DNA from: Pseudonocardia sp.
GTDB taxonomy: Bacteria; Actinomycetota; Actinomycetes; Mycobacteriales; Pseudonocardiaceae
Length of the DNA stretch: 37,099 nucleotides
Assembly: GCA_026785945.1 (NCBI GenBank)
Contig: JAJAZD010000150.1
Span: 1 to 37,099 of the forward strand
Direction: 5' to 3'
This document shows positions 15,757 through 24,818 of the stretch, one piece after another. The stretch's first letter is position 1. The number at the start of each line of letters is the position of its first letter. Position numbers and translations under genes: made by a program. A model generated the notes under the pieces. The model made no database searches and was not told the DNA's origin. It saw only the letters and a program-made list of their open reading frames with translations.

Positions 15757-17277
15757 ATGAGCACGCCCGAACACTCGCCCACCCGCGTCGGCGGACGGTA
15801 CCGTCTCGATGAGCGGATCGGTGCGGGCGCGATGGGCGCGGTCTGGCGAGCCACCGACGAGCTCCTGAACCGGACGGTGGCGGTGAAGCAGCTGCTCTCC
15901 GCCGCGGCGCCGGCCACCGCTGCCGGCCACGACGCGCTGGAGGAGTCGCGCCAGCGGATCCTGCGCGAGGGCCGGATCGGCGCCCGCCTGCAGCACGCCC
16001 ACGTCATCAGCATGTTCGACGTCGTCGTGCACGAGGACAGCCCGTGGCTGGTGATGGAGTACCTGCCCTCCCAGTCGCTCGCGCAGGTGATCAGCTTGAA
16101 GGGCCCGCTCTCCCCGATCGAGGTCGCCGACATCGGCCGTCAGGTCGCCGACGGTCTTGCCGCCGCGCACGTCGCCGGGGTCGTCCACCGGGACGTCAAG
16201 CCGGGCAACGTGCTGCTGGCCGAGGACGGCCGCGTCAAACTCACCGACTTCGGGGTCTCCCGCGCCGTCGACGACGTGCAGCTCACCCGGACCGGGCTCA
16301 TCGCCGGCACGCCCGCGTACCTGTCGCCGGAGGTGGCCCAGGGCAGGGAGCCGACGGCCGCCTCCGACGTCTTCGCGCTCGGCGCCACCCTCTACTCCAC
16401 GGTCGAAGGCCACCCTCCGTTCGGTCTCGACGAGAACCCGTACGCGCTGTTGCACAAGGTGGCGACCGGCGTCGTCGACCCGCCGACGCAGGCGGGCCCG
16501 ATCGCCGGGATCCTGTCCCGGCTGCTGGCCATGGACCCCCGCGACCGCCCGTCGGCGGCCCAGGCCCGCGACGAGCTGGCCGCCATCGCGGCCGGGCAGG
16601 TCGGGGGCACCGACGCGCCCGCCACCGCGATGTTCGCGGCGAGGCCAGGCCCGCCGTCCCGCCCGACGGGCGCGTTCCCCCCCGCCCGGCCGCCGGTGCA
16701 GCAGGAGCGCCGTCGCCGCGGACCGGTGCTGTGGCTGCTCCTCGCCGTGCTGGTCCTGGCCGGTGGGATCACGGCCGCGGTGGTGGCGAGCAACTCCGCC
16801 AGGCAGGCCGCGAACAGTCCTACCGACGATCAGTCCATTGTGACGCCGTCGCTCGTCCCGCCGGCGCCGAACGACGAGCCCACGCCGGACGACACGCCGA
16901 CCCCCACGCCACGGACCACGCGTCCCGATGCCACCCCGACCACGCCACCGAGCCCGACCTCGGTTCCGGACGTCGGGAACCCGGTCGCCTTCGTGCAGAA
17001 CTTCTACGACCTGCTTCCGCAGAACGTGGACACGGCGTTCGCCCTGCTCAGCCCCGAGGCCCAGAGCGCTTCGGGCGGACGAGAGGGATTCAACAACTTC
17101 TACGCGGGGCTGGCGTCCGTGACGTTGCAGAGTCCCCAACAGGTCGACGACAACACGGTGAACGCCGTCGTCGTGTTCGTGCAGCGTGGCGGCACGACCA
17201 CCAACGAGCCCTACCGGTTCGTGATGACCACCGACGCCGATGGCCGGACCATCATGGAGTCGTTCTCCCGGCGATAG
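15757..17277 (+). CDS. Receptor-type Ser/Thr protein kinase
   Basis: 506 aa. Kinase domain about residues 14-275: glycine loop IGAGAMG, VAVKQLL with the ATP-binding Lys, catalytic HRDVKPGN (H144-R145-D146), DFGVSR, and the P+1 region AGTPAYLSPEV. A Pro/Arg-rich juxtamembrane region is followed by a transmembrane helix at about 322-345 (VLWLLLAVLVLAGGI). A Pro/Thr-rich stalk then leads to an external domain of about 100 residues (FVQNFYDLLPQNVDTAFALL), which resembles NTF2-like/DUF4878-type folds and is not a PASTA domain. It phosphorylates proteins in response to an outside signal, which is unknown. The upstream Rpf-domain gene suggests a link with cell-wall growth (inference). It ends 4 bases from the convergent peptidase gene. 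Confidence 0.93.
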   Translation: MSTPEHSPTRVGGRYRLDERIGAGAMGAVWRATDELLNRTVAVKQLLSAAAPATAAGHDALEESRQRILREGRIGARLQHAHVISMFDVVVHEDSPWLVMEYLPSQSLAQVISLKGPLSPIEVADIGRQVADGLAAAHVAGVVHRDVKPGNVLLAEDGRVKLTDFGVSRAVDDVQLTRTGLIAGTPAYLSPEVAQGREPTAASDVFALGATLYSTVEGHPPFGLDENPYALLHKVATGVVDPPTQAGPIAGILSRLLAMDPRDRPSAAQARDELAAIAAGQVGGTDAPATAMFAARPGPPSRPTGAFPPARPPVQQERRRRGPVLWLLLAVLVLAGGITAAVVASNSARQAANSPTDDQSIVTPSLVPPAPNDEPTPDDTPTPTPRTTRPDATPTTPPSPTSVPDVGNPVAFVQNFYDLLPQNVDTAFALLSPEAQSASGGREGFNNFYAGLASVTLQSPQQVDDNTVNAVVVFVQRGGTTTNEPYRFVMTTDADGRTIMESFSRR

Positions 17278-17281
17278 GGTC

Positions 17282-19123
17282 TCAGGCCGTCTGTTCGTCG
17301 AGTTCGAGCAGGTGTGCGGTGACCCAGCGGACCACCTCGCGGACGAAGACGGCGCGGTTGTCGGTGCCGCGCACCTCGTGCCCCTCGTCGGGGAACAGCA
17401 GGAACCCCGGTGACGCGCCGCGCTCCCGCAGGCTGTCGACGACCTGCTGCGCCTCGACGAGCGGGACGTTCGTGTCGTGGCCGCCGTGCACGACCAGCAG
17501 CGGGGCGGCGATCCGGTCGACCCGGTGGATCGGCGACAGCTCCCGCAGCAGCGCCGCGTCGACGTTCGGGTCGCCGTACTTGGTGGTGGCGGCCTCCGCG
17601 ATCCACGGCTCGGTGTGGGCGTAGAAGGTGGCGAAGTCGGAGATGCCGCAGACGTCGACGCCCACCGCGAACAGCTCCGGGTACCAGGACAGCGCCGCGA
17701 GCGTGAGGTACCCGCCGTAGGAGCGGCCGGAGACACCGACACGGGCCGGGTCGGCGAGCCCCGCCGAGGTCAGGAACTCGACGGTGGCGCGGACGTCGGT
17801 GATCGCGGCGAACCGCCGCTCGTGGTCGTCGGCCGCGGCGAACCGCCGACCGTAGCCGCCCGAGCCCCGCACGTTCGGCGCGAACACGGCGACTCCGTCG
17901 GCCAACAGCGCCTGGAACAGGGGCTGGAACGTCGGACGCTCCTGCGCTTCGGGCCCACCGTGGAGCCACACCAGGGTGGGTAGCGGTCCCGGTGCGCCTC
18001 GCGGGCGGAACAGCCACCCCGACAGCTCCAGGCCGTCCTCCCCGCGGAACGGGTGCAGGGTCGGCGCCACCAGGGCGGTGCCGTCGCCGGGATCGGCGGG
18101 AAGCAGTGGGGTGGGTGTGCCGCCGCCGCCGAGGGAGAGGCGGCTGACGCGCGGGGTGGCGGTCGGGCCCTCGCTGGCGAGCAGCAGTGCGCGGCCGTCA
18201 CGGGTGAACGCGGCGCCGGTGACGACCTCGCCCGGGGGCGCGACCACGGGTTCCAGCATCCCGCTGCGCAGGTCCAGCAGCTCGGTCTCGCTGCGCCCGT
18301 CGACGTTCCAGACCAGCGCCGCGCGGGCACCGGCGGGGTCGAGCGAGATGATGTCGAGGTCGTCGTCGGGGCGCTCGGCGATGGTGAACACCGTCGACAC
18401 CCCGGCAGCGCCCCGCAGCCCGACGGCGAGCAGGGCGGGACGGTCGCGTCCGGCGTCGGTGTGGACGTAGAGCTGGCGGCCGGTCACGCCGAAGCGGGCG
18501 TCGGCGACGGTCGACTCGCCGCCGGGGATCAGCTCGGTGCGCCGACCGGTGCGCAGGTCCACCAGCTCCAGGCGCCGGGCGCCTCGGCGGCCCAGGCGGC
18601 CCACCGCGCGCCGCCCGTCGCCGCTGACGGCGCACACCCGCGCCGCCGGTCCCGCGGCGAGCACGACCGACGTGCCGTCGCGCAGGTCGACAAGGCACGC
18701 CTGCCCGTCGCCCGCCCCCTCGGGGAAGACGGTGACGCCCAGGCGCGAACCGCCGTGGGACCAGGCCCCGAGCGTGACCGCCGCCGCGCCCGGCGCGAGA
18801 TCGCGGACCTCCGAGCCGTCGGCGCTCACCACCTGCACGCACGTCCGCTCACCGCCGCCGGGGGCCAGCTGGCAGGCGAGCCACGCGCCGTCCGGCGCCC
18901 AGCTGAGCGCCTGGACGTCGGCGCCGTCGAACAGCGGGCGGTCGGGTTCGGCGACCGGGCCCGAGGTCAGGGGGGCGACCCAGGCGCGGGGGCGGCCGTC
19001 CCGGTCGGAGATCCAGGCCAGCAGGGTGCCGTCGGGGGAGGGGGCGGCGTCGGAGTAGGCGGGGGCGAACAGCTCCTCGGGCCCGGTTCCCAGGCGCGCC
19101 AGCCGGCGCTCGGTGAAGCCCAT
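17282..19123 (-). CDS. S9 family (prolyl oligopeptidase-type) peptidase
   Basis: 613 aa from ATG 19123 (MGFTERRLARLG); AGGAGAGGGGG precedes it inside the end of the upstream gene. The N-terminal about 370 residues have WD/TolB-like propeller strings (YSDAAPSPDGTLLAWISD). The C-terminal alpha/beta hydrolase domain holds the triad: Ser in GRSYGGY near 466, Asp in HGGHDTNVP near 547, and His in DEGHEV near 580. HGG upstream forms the oxyanion region. It cleaves peptides or acyl-peptides; no signal peptide, so cytoplasmic. It starts 2 bases after the amidotransferase stop codon, so the two form an operon. Peptidases are also found in known N-acetylglutaminylglutamine amide operons, but there they are of the M42 type. 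Confidence 0.92.
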   Translation of the reverse strand: MGFTERRLARLGTGPEELFAPAYSDAAPSPDGTLLAWISDRDGRPRAWVAPLTSGPVAEPDRPLFDGADVQALSWAPDGAWLACQLAPGGGERTCVQVVSADGSEVRDLAPGAAAVTLGAWSHGGSRLGVTVFPEGAGDGQACLVDLRDGTSVVLAAGPAARVCAVSGDGRRAVGRLGRRGARRLELVDLRTGRRTELIPGGESTVADARFGVTGRQLYVHTDAGRDRPALLAVGLRGAAGVSTVFTIAERPDDDLDIISLDPAGARAALVWNVDGRSETELLDLRSGMLEPVVAPPGEVVTGAAFTRDGRALLLASEGPTATPRVSRLSLGGGGTPTPLLPADPGDGTALVAPTLHPFRGEDGLELSGWLFRPRGAPGPLPTLVWLHGGPEAQERPTFQPLFQALLADGVAVFAPNVRGSGGYGRRFAAADDHERRFAAITDVRATVEFLTSAGLADPARVGVSGRSYGGYLTLAALSWYPELFAVGVDVCGISDFATFYAHTEPWIAEAATTKYGDPNVDAALLRELSPIHRVDRIAAPLLVVHGGHDTNVPLVEAQQVVDSLRERGASPGFLLFPDEGHEVRGTDNRAVFVREVVRWVTAHLLELDEQTA

Positions 19124-19125
19124 TG

Positions 19126-20907
19126 CTAGATCCCCCTCTCCTGCAACCACATCTCGAGCAGCGCAACCTGCCACAGGGCGTTGGACCCGAGGTTCGTGCG
19201 TTGCGTGTTGGGGTCGGCGAGCATCACGTCGAGCCAGTCGCGGCGGACGAGCCCGCGCGCCCTCGCGACCGGGTCGGTGACCGCGTCGCGCACCCGGTCG
19301 AGGAACGGGCCTTCCAGGTGTCGGATCGCCGGCACCGGGAAGTAGCCCTTCGGCCGGTCGATGATGCCGTCGGGCACCACGCCGCGGGCCGCCTCCTTGA
19401 GCACGCCCTTGCCGCCGTGGGCGAGCTTGAGCGCGGGCGGGCACGCGGCGGCGAGTTCCACCAGCTCATGGTCCAGGAACGGGACGCGCGCCTCCAAACC
19501 CCACGCCATGGTCATGTTGTCCACCCGCTTGACGGGGTCGTCCACCAGCATGACCGTGGAATCGAGCCGCAGTGCCGCGTCGAGCGTCTCCTCGGCGCCC
19601 GCCATGGCGAAGTGCGCGGCGAGGAACGCGCGGCTGGGGTCCTCGGGCAGCAGCCACTCGGGTTCGAGCACCCGGGCGAGGTCGGCGTGCGGCCGGTCGG
19701 TGAACACGGCGTCGTAGGCCGCGACGCCACGGCCGCGGGGGACGCGCGCGAGCGGCGGATACCAGTTGTAGCCGGCGAACACCTCGTCGGCGCCCTGCCC
19801 GGACTGGACGACCGTGACGTCGCGCGACACCTCCTCCGACAGCAGGTGGAACGCGACGCAGTCGTGGCTCACCATCGGCTCGGCCATCGCCGCGATCGTC
19901 GCGTCGACGGCCGGCAGCATCCTGACCGGGTCGACGAGGATCTGGCGGTGGTCGGTGGCGAAGTGCTCGGCCACCAGGTCGGAGTAGACGAACTCGTCAC
20001 CCGACTCGCCTGCCGCAGCGTGGAACCCGACGCTGAACGTCTTGAGCCCGGTCTGGCCCTGCGCCGCCAGCAACGCCACGACCAGCGACGAGTCGAGCCC
20101 CCCGCTGAGCAGCACCCCGACCGGGACGTCGGCCACCATCCGCCGCCGCACCGCGAGACGCAACGCCTCCAGGGTCGCGTCGCGCCAGTCCCGCGCGCTC
20201 ATGGCGGCGTGCTCGGGGCGGCGCGTGTGATCGGGCCGCCAGTAGAGGTGATCGACGCTCGTACCGTCCGGCGCGACGGTCCGGACCGTCGCCGGAGGGA
20301 GCTTGCGCACCCCGGAGAGGATCGTGCGTGGCGCCGGGACGACCGAGTGGAACGTCATGTAGTGGTGCAGGGCCACGGGATCGATCGATGTGTCGACGCC
20401 ACCGCCGTCGAGCAGCGCGGGCAACGAGGACGCGAACCGCAGCCGCCCCGGCGCCTCGGCGAGGTAGAGCGGCTTGATGCCCAGCCGGTCGCGGCCCAGC
20501 GTCAGGACTCCGGTGTCGCGGTCGGCGACGGCGAAGGCGAACATCCCGAGGAAGTGGTCCACGCAGGCCGTGCCCCACCGGTGGAACGCCTTGACCAGCA
20601 CCTCGGTGTCGGAGTCGGAGAAGAAGCGGTAGCCGTGACCCTCCAGTTCGGCGCGCAGCTCGCGGTAGTTGTAGATACAGCCGTTGAACACCGCGGCGAG
20701 GCCCAGCTCGGGATCCACCATCGGCTGGGCACCGCGCTCGGACAGGTCGATGATCTTGAGGCGGCGGTGGCCGAGCGCGATCGGGCCGGTGGCGTGCACG
20801 CCCGAACCGTCCGGCCCGCGGCGGTGCATGGCGGCGGTGATGCGGGCGACCGCCGCCACGTCGGCGTCGTCTCCGTCGAACCGCATCTCCCCGGCGATAC
20901 CGCACAT
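19126..20907 (-). CDS. asnO: Asparagine-synthase-like amidotransferase, N-acetylglutaminylglutamine amide type
   Basis: 593 aa starting MCGIAGEMRFDGDD with Cys2 as the glutaminase nucleophile, preceded by AGGAGG. Class II glutaminase motifs HRRGPDGSG and FNGCIYNYRELR are present. The synthetase PP-loop LLSGGLDSSLV lies near residue 269. A near full-length resemblance to the N-acetylglutaminylglutamine amidotransferase group is recognisable: PMVDPELGL, the MTFHSVVPAPRTIL string, FAGYNWYPPL, RVDNMTMAWGLEARVPFLDHE, and a C-terminus ending LLEMWLQERGI. That enzyme makes the osmolyte N-acetylglutaminylglutamine amide. The usual partner, a GNAT/ATP-grasp synthetase, is not adjacent. Followed directly by the S9 peptidase gene. 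Confidence 0.88.
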   Translation of the reverse strand: MCGIAGEMRFDGDDADVAAVARITAAMHRRGPDGSGVHATGPIALGHRRLKIIDLSERGAQPMVDPELGLAAVFNGCIYNYRELRAELEGHGYRFFSDSDTEVLVKAFHRWGTACVDHFLGMFAFAVADRDTGVLTLGRDRLGIKPLYLAEAPGRLRFASSLPALLDGGGVDTSIDPVALHHYMTFHSVVPAPRTILSGVRKLPPATVRTVAPDGTSVDHLYWRPDHTRRPEHAAMSARDWRDATLEALRLAVRRRMVADVPVGVLLSGGLDSSLVVALLAAQGQTGLKTFSVGFHAAAGESGDEFVYSDLVAEHFATDHRQILVDPVRMLPAVDATIAAMAEPMVSHDCVAFHLLSEEVSRDVTVVQSGQGADEVFAGYNWYPPLARVPRGRGVAAYDAVFTDRPHADLARVLEPEWLLPEDPSRAFLAAHFAMAGAEETLDAALRLDSTVMLVDDPVKRVDNMTMAWGLEARVPFLDHELVELAAACPPALKLAHGGKGVLKEAARGVVPDGIIDRPKGYFPVPAIRHLEGPFLDRVRDAVTDPVARARGLVRRDWLDVMLADPNTQRTNLGSNALWQVALLEMWLQERGI

Positions 20908-21013
20908 CTGCCCGTCCTCCTGATCGTCGCTCCGGCCGCCCGATGTCCGCGGCGTCGCGGGATGAGTGGACGACGTGACGGGCCGCCCGCGCAACCCGCC
21001 CGGTGTTTCCAGC

Positions 21014-21088
21014 GCGTGTCCCCGACGCGTGTCCCCGACGCGTGTCCCCGACGCGTGTCCCCGACGCGCGTCCCCGACGCGCGTCACG
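21014..21088. repeat. 13-bp tandem repeat between asnO-like and LLM genes
   Basis: Unit GCGTGTCCCCGAC is repeated four times exactly, then twice as GCGCGTCCCC or a shortened form. It lies in the 230-base divergent gap 20908-21137, about 50 bases before the LLM start. A spaced array of operator sites or slippage-prone DNA are both possible. Confidence 0.9.
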
Positions 21089-21137
21089 GCCGCGGGGTTC
21101 GGCGGTCCTGTCGGTGGCGTGTGCTGAAGTGGGTGTC

Positions 21138-21986
21138 GTGAGCGATCTCGGGAACGATCCGTCGGCGCAGCCTCCGCAGACGAGCGCGCCGCCCCCGCGG
21201 CGCGGACCGGAGATCGGCGTGGTGTTCCGCCCGCAGTCCGCGCCGGAGCGACTGCGGGAGGTCGTGCTGTCCGCGGAGGCCGCAGGCGTGGCGGAGCTGT
21301 GGCTGTGGGAGGACTGCTTCGCCCAGGGCGGTCTGACGTCGGCCGCCGCCGCGTTGGCCTGGACGCAACGGCTGCGCGTCGGCGTCGGGTTGCTCCCGGT
21401 GCCCCTGCGCAACCCGGCGCTGGCCGCGATGGAGATCGCGACGCTGGCGCGGCTGTTCCCCGGGCGTTTCGTGCCCGGCCTCGGGCACGGGGTTCTCGAC
21501 TGGATGGGGCAGGTCGGCTCGCGCGTCCTGTCACCCATGACGTTGCTGCGGGAGTACACGGTCGCGGTGCGGGGGTTGCTGCACGGCGACACGGTCGACG
21601 TCGACGGCCGCTACGTCCACCTCGACGACGTCGCGCTCGACTGGCCCCCGCGACAGGTGCCGCCGCTGCTGCTCGGTGCGCGCGGCCCGAAGACGTTGCG
21701 GCTCGCGGGCGAGGTGGCCGACGGCGTGATCCTCGACTCGGGCGTCACACCGGAGATGGTGCGCGCGGCCCGTCCGGAGATCGACGCGGGCACCGTGGCA
21801 GCGAGGCGCACCGACCCGCTCCGCGTCGTCGCCTTCGTCGAGGTCGGGACGTCCGCGGAGCAGGTCGTCGACGGTGCCGCGGCGTACGGGGAGGCGGGTG
21901 TCGACGTGGTGGTCTTCCAGGCCTCGTCGGAGGATCCGGATGCCGAGCCGCTCATCGCGGCGTGCGCCGCTCTCGGCAGGGGGTGA
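21138..21986 (+). CDS. LLM-class flavin-dependent (F420/FMN) oxidoreductase
   Basis: 282 aa from GTG 21138; GTG 21129 is an in-frame alternative, and the track start at 21003 runs through the tandem repeat. Luciferase-like pattern: IGVVFRPQ opening, EAAGVAELWLWEDCF, RLRVGVGLLPVPLRNP, GRFVPGLGHG, and the late PPLLLGARGPKTLRLAGEVADGV motif (in two parts). The fold is a TIM barrel; members use FMN or reduced F420. No substrate can be given. It ends 15 bases from the convergent ligase gene. Confidence 0.88.
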   Translation: MSDLGNDPSAQPPQTSAPPPRRGPEIGVVFRPQSAPERLREVVLSAEAAGVAELWLWEDCFAQGGLTSAAAALAWTQRLRVGVGLLPVPLRNPALAAMEIATLARLFPGRFVPGLGHGVLDWMGQVGSRVLSPMTLLREYTVAVRGLLHGDTVDVDGRYVHLDDVALDWPPRQVPPLLLGARGPKTLRLAGEVADGVILDSGVTPEMVRAARPEIDAGTVAARRTDPLRVVAFVEVGTSAEQVVDGAAAYGEAGVDVVVFQASSEDPDAEPLIAACAALGRG

Positions 21987-22001
21987 TCGTCGGGTCGGGC
22001 G

Positions 22002-24632
22002 TCAACGCAGGACCCAGGTGTCCTTCGCTCCGCCGCCCCGTGACGAGTTGACGATCATGCTGCCCGCGGGCGCGACCCGCGTCAGCGCGGCAGGCAACAC
22101 CTCGACGTGGGTCTGCGGGCCCCGCCGGGACTGCAGCACGAACGCGCGGAGGTCCACCGCCCGCGGTTCGAGCTGCCCGCCGGCGAAGGTCGGGTGGGTC
22201 GAGAGCGTGATCATGTCCTGCGCCACCCAGCCCGCCGGGTTCGCCCGGACGGCGGTGGCCCCCGCGTCGAGCTCGGCCCGCGTCGCGTGCGGGCCGATGA
22301 CGATGCCCTCCCCGCCGTACCCGTCGACGGGTTTGAGCACCAGCTCGCCCACGCGGTCGAGCACCTCCCGACGGCGGTCGGGGTCGATGCAGGGGTAGGT
22401 CGGCACGCTGTCCAGCAGCGGATCCTCGCCCAGGTAGTAGGAGACCATCTGGGGTACGTAGGCGTAGACCAGCTTGTCGTCGGCCACGCCGTTGCCCATG
22501 GCGTTGAGCAGCGCGACCCGGCCCTTGGCCACCGCGTTGCACATCGCGCGCCCGATCGGTCGCAGGTCGGCGCCCGCCGCGCTGAGCAGCGCGCCCTCGT
22601 CCAGGCGTCGGTAGAGCGCCGAGAGGCGGCGGCGCGCCCCGGTGCCGACGAGGTACACGCCCTCCTCCGTGACCTGCAGCTCACGGGGAGTCACGAGCGG
22701 GATGCCCATCTGCTCCGCCAGCAGCCGATGTTCGAAGAACGCGGAGTCGACGGCGCCGGCCGAGAGCAGCGCGACCTCGTCGTGGCCGGGCTCGTCGGGC
22801 TGGGTCGCCGAGAGCAACGCCGAACGCAGCTGCCCCGGCACCGGCTCCAACCCGACGACACCCGCGGGCGGCTCCAGGTCGGGCATCACGCTGCGGATCA
22901 ACCGCCGGCTCATGATCGAGTAACCGATCCCCGACGGAACGCGCAGGTTGTCCTCGAGGACGAGCCAGTGGTCGGCGCGGTCGCGCACGAGGTCGATGCC
23001 CGCGACCGCGATGCGCACCGCGTCGGCGGGGAAGAGCCTGCCCAGCCGACTCCAACCGGGCGCGAGGTCGATCACCTCACCCGGGACCACCCCGTCGGCG
23101 ACGATCCTGCGCTCGCCGTAGACGTCACGGACGAACGCCTCCAGCGCCCGCACCCGCTGGCTCAGCCCGGTGGTGAGCCGGGCCCAGTCCTCCGAGGTGA
23201 CGATGCGTGGCACCAGATCCAGCGGGAAGAGGCGGTCGGGTTCGTCGTCGCCGAGCCGGAACGTGACCCCGCGCGCGTTCTGCTCGGTGCGCAGCACCGA
23301 CTCGGCGGCGGTCATCCCGCGCGGTCCGAGTCGGTCGAGCGCCCGGAACATCCAGCCGTAGTGGGACCGCACGGTGCCGCCGGAGCCGACGGCCTCGTCG
23401 AAGGGGCCGGTGTCCGGGAATCCGGTGTCCGCACAGCCGCTGTCCGGCGAGTGGGCGAGGGAGGGGGCGCCGATGGAGGTGGCGCCGTAGAACCGCAGCA
23501 GCGCGGACGTCGACGGCACCGTCGAGGGCCCGTGGGCGGGTGGGCGGCCCTGGGTGATGGCGAGCAGGGCGTCGACGACGTCGGTGAGCTCCCCGCGCCG
23601 CCCGAACGCCCTGCGCTGCGCGGCGGCGGCGCTGCCTCGCGCGAGCGTGGCTTGCGAGAGCTCCAGCACCTGTTCCCAGTCGCCGAGCTCCTCCAGCTGC
23701 GGGCGCAGTTGGTCGACGAGCCTGCCGACGAGCAGCGGTGGGGAGACCAGCGTGGGGCCACGGAGGTCTACGAGGTCACCCTCCAGGCCCGACCGTGCCG
23801 CCCGCCAGCTCGCCGCGCGCAACATCTCGTGTCGCAAGGCCGGCAGCGGGAGGCCGGTATCGAGGTCCTCGCGGGCCTTGCCGACCAGCGCACGGAACAG
23901 CCCAGTGATCAACACGACGTCGTCCACCTGCGGGCACGCGTCACACACCCGCAGCTCGACGGTGGGCAGGTGCGAGCTGGGCCGGACGTCGAAGTACACC
24001 ATCCCGGGGTCGCTGATCGTGCCCGACGCGATCAGCTCGGCCACCATCTCGTCGTAGTCCGCGCCGGTCTCGACGTGGCCGGGCGGGCCCGCGGTCGGCC
24101 AGCGGGACCACACCATGCTGCGGAAGCTCGCGTAGCCCGAGTCGCGTCCCCGCCAGTACGGCGAGCTCGCCGAGATCGCGAGCAGGACCGGCAGGTAGGG
24201 GGCGACGCGCCGGACGACCTGCACGGCGACGTCACGATCGGGGACGTCGACGTGGACCTGGGCACCGCAGATGTGCTGCTCGCTCACCAGGAGCTGGTAC
24301 TCGTGCTGCATCCGCTCGTAGCGGGCGCCGGCCGAGATCGCGTCGCTGGTGGTGTCGACCAGCGGCACCGTGCCGGCGGCCACGACGCCGAGCCCGAGGG
24401 GCTCGGCCACCCCCTGCAGCGTGGTGCGCAGCCGCTGCAGGTGCTGGCGGAGCTCGTCGAGCCTGCCGCACACCGGGGTGTTGGTCTCCACGAGGGAGCG
24501 CTGCAGCTCGGGGGCGAACTCCGCGCCGTCGAGCCGCTCGAGCAGGGCGTCGACCTCGGGGGCGGAGCGGCGGGTCTCCAGGTCGACGACGTGGAACTCC
24601 TCCTCCACACCGAGCAGCGGGAGGTCGCTCAT
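22002..24632 (-). CDS. Fusion of GCS2-type carboxylate-amine ligase and circularly permuted ATP-grasp ligase
   Basis: 876 aa. Residues 1-about 370 are a glutamate-cysteine-ligase type 2 (YbdK-like) domain: GVEEEFHVVD, SEQHICGAQVHVDV and the SHLPTVELRVCD string. A Pro/Ser linker (about 390-425) joins a circularly permuted ATP-grasp domain, about 430-876: a GVTFRLGDDE region, DLVPRIV, LEDNLRVPSGIGY, VLKPVDGYGGEGI and QSRRGPQTHV. Each half forms amide bonds with ATP. GCS2 adds an amine to a glutamate-like acid, and the ATP-grasp half typically makes peptides with alpha-E and transglutaminase partners, which are absent here. The ATG at 24632 has no ribosome site but a TACCGT seven bases upstream. 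The fusion is a known arrangement in actinobacteria; the product is unknown. Confidence 0.9.
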   Translation of the reverse strand: MSDLPLLGVEEEFHVVDLETRRSAPEVDALLERLDGAEFAPELQRSLVETNTPVCGRLDELRQHLQRLRTTLQGVAEPLGLGVVAAGTVPLVDTTSDAISAGARYERMQHEYQLLVSEQHICGAQVHVDVPDRDVAVQVVRRVAPYLPVLLAISASSPYWRGRDSGYASFRSMVWSRWPTAGPPGHVETGADYDEMVAELIASGTISDPGMVYFDVRPSSHLPTVELRVCDACPQVDDVVLITGLFRALVGKAREDLDTGLPLPALRHEMLRAASWRAARSGLEGDLVDLRGPTLVSPPLLVGRLVDQLRPQLEELGDWEQVLELSQATLARGSAAAAQRRAFGRRGELTDVVDALLAITQGRPPAHGPSTVPSTSALLRFYGATSIGAPSLAHSPDSGCADTGFPDTGPFDEAVGSGGTVRSHYGWMFRALDRLGPRGMTAAESVLRTEQNARGVTFRLGDDEPDRLFPLDLVPRIVTSEDWARLTTGLSQRVRALEAFVRDVYGERRIVADGVVPGEVIDLAPGWSRLGRLFPADAVRIAVAGIDLVRDRADHWLVLEDNLRVPSGIGYSIMSRRLIRSVMPDLEPPAGVVGLEPVPGQLRSALLSATQPDEPGHDEVALLSAGAVDSAFFEHRLLAEQMGIPLVTPRELQVTEEGVYLVGTGARRRLSALYRRLDEGALLSAAGADLRPIGRAMCNAVAKGRVALLNAMGNGVADDKLVYAYVPQMVSYYLGEDPLLDSVPTYPCIDPDRRREVLDRVGELVLKPVDGYGGEGIVIGPHATRAELDAGATAVRANPAGWVAQDMITLSTHPTFAGGQLEPRAVDLRAFVLQSRRGPQTHVEVLPAALTRVAPAGSMIVNSSRGGGAKDTWVLR

Positions 24633-24639
24633 GTCGGCG

Positions 24640-24645
24640 ACGGTA
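24640..24645 (-). promoter_or_regulatory. Leaderless-type -10 box (TACCGT) for the fusion ligase
   Basis: On the minus strand TACCGT stands 7 bases before the ATG and no Shine-Dalgarno site is present. The spacing repeats that seen before the kinase at 15757 and the microprotein at 35399. Confidence 0.5.
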
Positions 24646-24695
24646 GGGCGCCGTTATTACGTGGAGTTTGCCCGGAGGTCACCCGGTTGTGACGC

Positions 24696-24715
24696 GGCAC
24701 TCGCACGAGAGTGCC
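24696..24715. terminator. Stem-loop between ligase and MBL genes
   Basis: GGCACTC, loop GCACGA, GAGTGCC. A second inverted pair GTGCCGG/CCGGCAC (24793-24819) overlaps the MBL-fold stop codon. Either could end the MBL transcript before the ligase promoter. Confidence 0.4.
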
Positions 24716-24818
24716 CGCTCGCGCGGGTGTCCGCACGATCGCGGCACGCGGGTGCACCCGACCGGCGGATCTCCCGGGGTGGGACGGCGTGTGTGCCGGT
24801 ACCGGGGCGGTCCCGGCA

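Noticed and set aside
21014-21088. CRISPR array
   Set aside because: 13-bp units are directly contiguous without spacers and there are no cas genes.
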